From Gallionellaceae bacterium (lineage in GTDB: Bacteria; Pseudomonadota; Gammaproteobacteria; Burkholderiales; Thiobacillaceae): a stretch of DNA of 32,370 bases. A model generated the notes under the pieces. That model was given only the letters and a program-made list of their open reading frames with translations. It was not told where the DNA came from and made no database searches. A program made the translations under genes and the position numbers. Location: NCBI GenBank assembly GCA_028714875.1, contig JAQTLN010000005.1, forward strand, positions 189,143 through 221,512, in the 5' to 3' direction. Below are positions 27,296-32,370 of this stretch, in pieces; within the stretch, counting starts at the first letter, position 1; the number at the start of each line of letters is the position of its first letter.

Positions 27296-29431
27296 TCACG
27301 CCATCTGCAAGCGATGCAACCGGCTGTAATGCCCGGCCTGGTGTTGCAGCAATTCGGCGTGGCTGCCCTGTTCCACGATCTGGCCGCGGTCGAGGACCAC
27401 AATACGGTTCGCCTCGCGCACCGCCGAGAGGCGATGGGCAATGATGATCACCGTGCGCCCTTGGCAGATCGACTTCATGTTCTGCTGCACGATGCGCTCC
27501 GACTCATAGTCCAGCGCGCTGGTCGCCTCATCGAAGATCAGGATGCGCGGGTCGCCCATCAAGGCGCGGGCGATGGCGATCCTTTGCCGCTGGCCGCCCG
27601 AGAGCGTGGCGCCGTGTTCGCCCACCATCGTGTCGTAGCCCTCCGGCAACTCCAGGATGAACTCATGCGCCCCGGCCAGCTTCGCCACTGCGATCACCGT
27701 CTCCAGCGGCGCGCCGGGGTCGGCCAAAGCGATGTTGTCGCGAATCCGTCGGTTGAACAGCACGTTCTCCTGCAACACCACGCCGATCTGGCGGCGCAAG
27801 GACGACGCCTCCGCCAGTGCCAGGTCCATCCCATCCACCAGCACCCGCCCGCGTTCCGATACATACAGGCGCTGCGCCAGCTTCGCCAGCGTGCTCTTGC
27901 CCGAGCCGGAACGGCCCACCACACCGATCACCTCCCCCGGCGCGATGGTAAGGCTCACTCCGCGCAACACCTCCGGGCCGTCGGCGCGGTAGCGGAACAC
28001 CACCTGGTCGAACTCGATCCGCCCGGCCAGTTTCGGCAAGGCGGACTTGTCGCCGGCCGCCTCGCCGCGGGTATTGAGAATGTCGCCCAGGCGCTGCACC
28101 GAGATGCCGGTCTGTTGGAAGTCCGTCCACAACTGCGCCAGGCGCATCACCGGCTGCGCCACCCGCCCGGCCAGCATGTTGAAGGCGATCAACTGGCCCA
28201 CCGTCAATTGCCCCTCGATCACCCCCTTCGCCCCCAGCCAGAGCGTGGCCACCGTCACCAGCTTGCCGATAAGGCTCACCCCCTCATGCGCCAGGGTGGA
28301 GAGCGTGGCGGCGCGAAAGCCGGCGGCGATATAGGCGGCAAGCTGGGTATCCCAATGCCGGGTCATCTGCGGCTCCACCGCCATCGCTTTCAGGGTATCG
28401 ACGCCGGACACCGCCTCCACCAGAAACGCCTGATTCGCAGCACCCAGATTGAACTTCTCGTTCAGGCGGGCGCGCAAAAGCGGCGTGATGAGCAGGGAAA
28501 TAAGGCCGTAGAGCGGCAATGAAACCAGCACCACCAGGGTCAGGTTGACGCTGTAGAACAGCATCACGGCGATGAAGACGACCGAGAACAGCACATCCAG
28601 CACCACCGTGATGGCATTGCCGGTGAGGAACTGGCGGACGTTCTCCAGTTCGCGCACCCGCGCCACCGAATCGCCCACCCGCCGCGCCTGGAAATAGGCC
28701 AGCGGCAGATTCAGCAGATGGCGGAACAGGCGCGCCCCCAGTTCCACGTCGATGCGGCTGGTGGTGTGGGCGAAGACGTAGCTGCGCAGGCCGGAGAGCA
28801 GGGACTCGAACAGCATCACCACCAGCAGGCCGACGGCGATGACGTCCAGCGTGGACAAGCCCCGGTGCACCAGCACCTTGTCCATCACCACCTGGAAGAA
28901 CAGCGGAGTGACCAACGCGAAGAGTTGCAGGGCGAAGGAGACCAGGAGGATTTCGCCCAACAGCTTGCGGTATTTGACGATGGACGGGATGAACCAGGTG
29001 AAGTCGAACTTCGCCAGTTCGCCGGCCAGCGATGCGCGCGAGGTGAACAGGATCAGCTCACCGGACCAACGGGCTTGCAACGCTTCAAGCGCGAGGCTTT
29101 CCGGGTGTGGGCTGGCGGGGTCGTGGATCAGCGCCTGGCCGTCGTCGAAGCGGGCGAGGATGAAGAAGCCGCCGTCTTTGTCCACGGCCAGCGCCGGCAG
29201 CGGGGTGGTATCGAGGCGGTTTGCGGCGGTGGTGATGTGCTTGGCCTTGAGGCCCAGTTTCTTCGCGGCGAGGAGGATTTCCGTGACGCCGAACGGCTGG
29301 CCGTCGCCGAATTCATGCGCCAGTTGCGCGGGTTCCACGCTGATGCCGTGGAAACGGGCGAGCATGGCGAGGCAGGCGAGACCGGGGTCGGGCAGCGGGG
29401 CAGCCTCGGCCGCTCTGGGGTCGGTTTGCAT
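27296..29431 (-). CDS. hlyB-like: Type I secretion ABC exporter, HlyB family
   Basis: The 711-residue inner-membrane ATPase powers export of RTX proteins. Residues 1-130 are a C39-like domain in which the catalytic cysteine position is proline (DPGLACLAM, Pro16), so it is a non-cleaving CLD as in HlyB. The membrane domain covers about 155-440 with several hydrophobic helices. The nucleotide-binding domain has Walker A GRSGSGKS (506-513), signature LSGGQ (610-614), Walker B ILIFDE (630-635) and the H-loop His666. The ATG at 29431 with an AGGGA ribosome site gives normal family length; the frame opens 19 codons upstream. The RTX proteins on either side are the likely cargo. Confidence 0.95.
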   Translation of the reverse strand: MQTDPRAAEAAPLPDPGLACLAMLARFHGISVEPAQLAHEFGDGQPFGVTEILLAAKKLGLKAKHITTAANRLDTTPLPALAVDKDGGFFILARFDDGQALIHDPASPHPESLALEALQARWSGELILFTSRASLAGELAKFDFTWFIPSIVKYRKLLGEILLVSFALQLFALVTPLFFQVVMDKVLVHRGLSTLDVIAVGLLVVMLFESLLSGLRSYVFAHTTSRIDVELGARLFRHLLNLPLAYFQARRVGDSVARVRELENVRQFLTGNAITVVLDVLFSVVFIAVMLFYSVNLTLVVLVSLPLYGLISLLITPLLRARLNEKFNLGAANQAFLVEAVSGVDTLKAMAVEPQMTRHWDTQLAAYIAAGFRAATLSTLAHEGVSLIGKLVTVATLWLGAKGVIEGQLTVGQLIAFNMLAGRVAQPVMRLAQLWTDFQQTGISVQRLGDILNTRGEAAGDKSALPKLAGRIEFDQVVFRYRADGPEVLRGVSLTIAPGEVIGVVGRSGSGKSTLAKLAQRLYVSERGRVLVDGMDLALAEASSLRRQIGVVLQENVLFNRRIRDNIALADPGAPLETVIAVAKLAGAHEFILELPEGYDTMVGEHGATLSGGQRQRIAIARALMGDPRILIFDEATSALDYESERIVQQNMKSICQGRTVIIIAHRLSAVREANRIVVLDRGQIVEQGSHAELLQHQAGHYSRLHRLQMA

Positions 29432-29475
29432 GGTGATTTCCCTGTTTTGTTTTGGTATGCGGTGCGGCGGCTTTA

Positions 29476-29506
29476 CTCTCTCTTGCATAAGGTAGGCCCG
29501 AGAGAG
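29476..29506. other. Intercistronic hairpin upstream of hlyB
   Basis: CTCTCTC (29476-29482) and GAGAGAG (29500-29506) can pair across 17 bases in the 111-base gap between the GNAT gene and hlyB. There is no U-run. Nothing else was recognised in the gap (29432-29542). Confidence 0.3.
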
Positions 29507-29542
29507 GCATGGTGGTCGTTCTGTCGATGCTTCTCGACTTCT

Positions 29543-30031
29543 TCAACCGGATCGGATTGCATTGTTTGTTAGCGTTTTGATAGGTAGCGAAAAATTAGAG
29601 CCGCAGCACTGAAATCCAAGCTTGGCCATCATGAGGTTGAAGCGGTCCATGTTTACCGCCACGCTCATATTGATGTTCAGTTCATGTGCCCCCCGCCTTT
29701 CAACCCAAGAGCGGAAGCCGAGAAGTAGTTTGATTGCCGCGGAACTTCCCCTGGCTTCCGGCTTAACGAAAAAAAATTTGTCCTGGGCGACAAGGGCATC
29801 ACAGAAGAAATAATCCACGACATAGCCAGCCAACATGCCCACCACGGATGAATCATCGCGCTCCGCCAACAAGATCACTGCCTGATCAGGCTGCTTGATC
29901 AGGGATTCAACGGTTTTTCCCGCCTTGTCGCGGTTCAAGCCATATGGTCTGAACCGGGATTCCTCAACCATCAATTCACCGAGTTCAAGCACCGTTGAGA
30001 TATCGTCAAGTGTGGCAGCCCGTATTTTCAT
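29543..30031 (-). CDS. GNAT family N-acetyltransferase
   Basis: The 162-residue protein is a GCN5-related acetyltransferase. It begins MKIRAATLDDISTVLELGE, the usual first strand and helix. The acetyl-CoA loop is in KPEARGSSAAIKLL (residues 90-103), and the C-terminal DRFNLMMAKLGF is frequent in phage-encoded GNATs. The ATG at 30031 is seven bases after the stop of the large RTX gene, with AGGTG upstream; the longer open frame to 30199 merely overlaps the RTX end. Base composition looks richer in A and T than in the neighbours. It could modify the RTX protein or be a passenger. It is not an obvious HlyC-type lysine acyltransferase by sequence. Confidence 0.8.
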   Translation of the reverse strand: MKIRAATLDDISTVLELGELMVEESRFRPYGLNRDKAGKTVESLIKQPDQAVILLAERDDSSVVGMLAGYVVDYFFCDALVAQDKFFFVKPEARGSSAAIKLLLGFRSWVERRGAHELNINMSVAVNMDRFNLMMAKLGFQCCGSNFSLPIKTLTNNAIRSG

Positions 30032-30038
30032 GAGGCAC

Positions 30039-32370
30039 CTACTGCCAATTCGCCGCCAGCACCGGCGCCAGTGCCTGCCGGGTGTTGTCCGGCAAGTTGG
30101 TTTGCCCGGCGGCGGGCGGGGCGAAGGCGGCCATCGCCTGCACCAGGAGGTCCACCTTGCTGTCGAGCAGGGCGCGGCCGCCGGCCTCGAAACGCTCAAT
30201 GTGGTTGGCGCTGCCGGCGTACCAGTTCTGGATGGTTACCTTGTCGGCGGTGCCGATCACGCTCGCTTCCAGGTTGGTGCCGCTGCGCTTTAGCCAGAGT
30301 TGGTCGAAGGAGATGCCGGCACCCAGGCGCAGCACATCGGTATTGCCGATGGTGGTGTCGTAGTCATTGATGGTGTCCTGGCCGTCACCCTGGTTGAAGA
30401 CGTAGGTGTCGTTGCCCAGGCCGCCTTGCAGTCGGTCGTTGCCGGCACCGCCATCGAGCAAGTCGTCGCCGCCGTTGCCCACCAGCGAGTCGTTGCCGCT
30501 TCCACCGGCCAGGACATTGTCGCCATCATTGCCGATCAGCATATCGTCGCCGCGCCCGCCATCGATCAAGGCGATGTTCGCCAGCTCGATTCCACGGATG
30601 TCGATGTGGTCGTCATAAGCGGTTCCCGCCAGCACGTTGAAGCCGCCGCCGCCGTCGATGCGTTCTATCCCGATGCTTGAATCCAACCTTTGCATGCGGA
30701 TTATGTCGTCACCCACGCCGCCCAGGATTACATCGAATCCCTGCCCGCCGTAATAACTGTTGAAGTGGAAATCACTGTACTGGCCGGAAACCAGGAAGGT
30801 GTCGTTGCCGCCATTGCCGATCAGCGTGTCGTTGCCGCCGCCACCGGCCAGAATGTTGTCGCCATCGTCACCGATCAGGGTGTCGTCGCCACGTCCGCCA
30901 TCGATCCAGGCGATGTTCGCCAGCTCGATTCCACGGATGTCGATGTAGTCGTCATAAGCGGTTCCCGCCAGCACGTTGAAGCCGCCGCCGCCGTCGATGC
31001 GTTCGATCCCGATGCTTGAATCCAGCCTTTGCATGCGGATTATGTCGTCACCCGCGCCGCTCAGGATTACATCGAATCCCTGCCCGCCGTCATAACTGTT
31101 GAAGTGGAAATCACTGTACTGGCCGGAAACCAGGAAGGTGTCGTTGCCGCCATTGCCGATCAGCGTGTCGTTGCCGCCGCCACCGCTGAGCACGTTGTCG
31201 GCGTTGTTACCAGAGATCCTGTTGTCCAGCGCATTGCCGGTGCCGTTGATCGTCGCCGTTCCTGTCAACTCAAGATTTTCCATATTGGCGCCCAAGGTCC
31301 ATGTCACGCTGCTTGTCACGGTATCTACACCGCCATTGGATGCTTCCGATACAAGATCGCTTGTGCTGTCCACGATGTAAGTGTCATCGCCCGCGCCGCC
31401 GATCAAGCTATCCGCTCCGGCACCGCCATCGAGCACATCCTTCCCCGCGCCACCCCACAGGGTATTGGCCGCAGCATTACCGATGAGAATGTTATCGAGT
31501 TCGTTGCCGGTGCCATCAATGGCATAGGCTCCGGTCAGCGTGAGGTTTTCGACGTTGTCGCCAAGCGTGTAAGACACACTGGCCAGCACCGTATCCATCC
31601 CCGCGTCGGCCGTCTCGGTCACCACGTCGCCGACGCTATCCACCAGATAAATATCATCTCCGGCGCCCCCGATCATTTCGTCGTTGCCCGCTCCCCCGTC
31701 GAGGGTGTCGTTGCCGTCCTCGCCATTGAGATAGTCATCGTCATCCATGCCCAGCAGCGTATCCGCGCCACTGCCTCCGAACAGCGCGTCGCGGCCGGCT
31801 CCGCCATAGAGCCGGTCATCCCCCTCGTTGCCGGCCAAAATGTCGTTGCCGTCGCCGCCGGACACGAAATCGTCGCCGCCCCCCGCGTAGGCGATGTCGT
31901 TGCCGCCTTCCAGCATCAAGGCATCGTTGCCGCTCCCGGCGATCACCACATCGCTGCCCAGGCCCGCGAACACCACGTTGTCGCCTTCGCCCGTGAGGAT
32001 GAGGTCGTCGCCCGCGCCGGTATAGATCACGTCGTTGCCGTCACCGCCGTCCACGGTATCGTCGCCGCCGTCGTCCATGACCACGTCGGCGCCCGCGCCG
32101 GCCTGAATGAAGTTGCCGCCGCTCTGGCCCAGGATCAGGTCGGCGCCGTCGCCGCCCGTGATCGTTCCGGCGGCGCGCGGGTCATGCCTGGCCAGGCGCG
32201 TGCTCCCGTCCGGCAGGGTGACGCGCACCGTATCGCTCCAATTGAGTTCGGTATCGGCGTACTGACGAGTCGAGCCATCCTTCATCCGGATCGCGCCCCG
32301 CGCGAACACGCTCTGGCCGTCGATCACTTCCAGCCCTTGGGTAGCGGCCAGGTCGATGGACTCGACACCG
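30039..32370 (-). CDS. Large RTX calcium-binding protein, 5' end outside the window
   Basis: About 776 codons are visible and the frame is still open at 32370 (GVESIDLAATQGLEVIDGQ at the edge), so the start lies beyond the window; the GTG at 32327 is only the first start-like codon. Nearly the whole visible part is built of GGxGxDxLx nonapeptides that form calcium-filled beta-rolls, broken by segments of the type NVENLTLTG. Two tandem 113-residue units (30522-31199) contain a non-RTX stretch beginning DTFLVSGQYSDF. The last 100 residues, ending LPDNTRQALAPVLAANWQ, match the RTX lipase C-terminus and should hold the type I export signal. Adhesin, S-layer-like protein or enzyme are all possible; the functional domain would be upstream. 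Confidence 0.88.
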   Translation of the reverse strand, partial: GVESIDLAATQGLEVIDGQSVFARGAIRMKDGSTRQYADTELNWSDTVRVTLPDGSTRLARHDPRAAGTITGGDGADLILGQSGGNFIQAGAGADVVMDDGGDDTVDGGDGNDVIYTGAGDDLILTGEGDNVVFAGLGSDVVIAGSGNDALMLEGGNDIAYAGGGDDFVSGGDGNDILAGNEGDDRLYGGAGRDALFGGSGADTLLGMDDDDYLNGEDGNDTLDGGAGNDEMIGGAGDDIYLVDSVGDVVTETADAGMDTVLASVSYTLGDNVENLTLTGAYAIDGTGNELDNILIGNAAANTLWGGAGKDVLDGGAGADSLIGGAGDDTYIVDSTSDLVSEASNGGVDTVTSSVTWTLGANMENLELTGTATINGTGNALDNRISGNNADNVLSGGGGNDTLIGNGGNDTFLVSGQYSDFHFNSYDGGQGFDVILSGAGDDIIRMQRLDSSIGIERIDGGGGFNVLAGTAYDDYIDIRGIELANIAWIDGGRGDDTLIGDDGDNILAGGGGNDTLIGNGGNDTFLVSGQYSDFHFNSYYGGQGFDVILGGVGDDIIRMQRLDSSIGIERIDGGGGFNVLAGTAYDDHIDIRGIELANIALIDGGRGDDMLIGNDGDNVLAGGSGNDSLVGNGGDDLLDGGAGNDRLQGGLGNDTYVFNQGDGQDTINDYDTTIGNTDVLRLGAGISFDQLWLKRSGTNLEASVIGTADKVTIQNWYAGSANHIERFEAGGRALLDSKVDLLVQAMAAFAPPAAGQTNLPDNTRQALAPVLAANWQ
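30522..31199 (-). repeat. 339-base tandem duplication inside the RTX gene
   Basis: Two direct copies, 30522-30860 and 30861-31199, each encode 113 residues in frame. The proteins differ at nine positions (for example Asp/Tyr at unit residue 37, Tyr/His at 85). Low divergence suggests a recent duplication. Each unit combines nonapeptides with a non-RTX stretch around FHFNSY and IRMQRLDSSIGIERIDGG. Confidence 0.9.

Noticed and set aside
27200-28522. Plus-strand open frame of 440 residues over hlyB
   Set aside because: It is antisense to the ABC exporter and begins within the palindromic repeat (VAPASSRLAGWKPALQ), not a real N-terminus.
29002-29431. Active C39 leader peptidase in the ABC exporter
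   Set aside because: The catalytic Cys is replaced by Pro16; the Cys in GLACL is the second, non-catalytic one.
29543-30031. HlyC-type RTX-activating lysine acyltransferase
   Set aside because: The sequence has a standard acetyl-CoA GNAT loop and lacks recognisable HlyC sequence; only its position suggested HlyC.
30403-32160. Regularly spaced short repeats resembling a CRISPR array
   Set aside because: The spacing follows 27-base (nine-codon) steps of GGxGxDxLx RTX repeats in one open frame; there are no identical repeats with unique spacers.

Overview
The window reads as a chromosomal segment of a GC-rich betaproteobacterium, probably close to the Rhodocyclales or Sterolibacteriaceae. This is an inference from gene order (yceD-rpmF-plsX-fabHDG-acpP-fabF-pabC-mltG-tmk-holB-pilZ-tatD, and clpA-clpS / cspA / icd / rluE-like) and from a class III PHA synthase pair. 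No 16S or other definitive marker is present. No tRNA, rRNA, CRISPR array, integrase or insertion-sequence transposase was recognised.

Layout. (1) 52-3339, minus strand: a two-subunit pyruvate carboxylase, biotin carboxylase subunit then carboxyltransferase/biotin-carrier subunit. (2) 3391-14269, plus strand: a long, tightly packed housekeeping run. It starts divergently from the carboxylase with yceD and rpmF, continues through fatty-acid and phospholipid synthesis (plsX, fabH, fabD, fabG, acpP, fabF), then pabC, mltG, tmk, holB, pilZ and tatD. Many genes overlap by 1, 4 or 8 bases, so translational coupling is likely. (3) 14309-16881, minus strand: clpS-clpA (N-end-rule adaptor and unfoldase), divergent from a cold-shock gene at 17070. 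(4) A small unknown ORF converges on icd (minus); an RluE-like pseudouridine synthase gene is divergent from icd. (5) 19398-21648: phaE-phaC with a good sigma70-type promoter, a palindromic operator candidate overlapping it, and a strong terminator hairpin. (6) 21651 to the right edge, all minus strand: a type I secretion locus. In transcription order it holds a large RTX protein (5' end outside the window), a GNAT acetyltransferase, an HlyB-type ABC exporter, an exported four-cysteine protein of unknown function, an RTX lipase broken by a one-base frameshift, and an HlyD-type membrane fusion protein. A TolC-type outer-membrane channel is not in the window.

The accessory interest lies in region 6. 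The two RTX proteins share a nearly identical C-terminal module of about 100 residues, so one exporter probably serves both. The unknown exported protein sits 27 bases upstream of the lipase and is a candidate partner, possibly an immunity or inhibitor protein. The GNAT gene looks phage-like and less GC-rich than its neighbours. The second RTX gene carries a recent 339-base tandem duplication, and hlyD carries an in-frame palindromic repeat. Across the window several intergenic palindromes begin with GTAG and end with CTAC, the hallmark of REP/REPIN elements moved by RAYT transposases.
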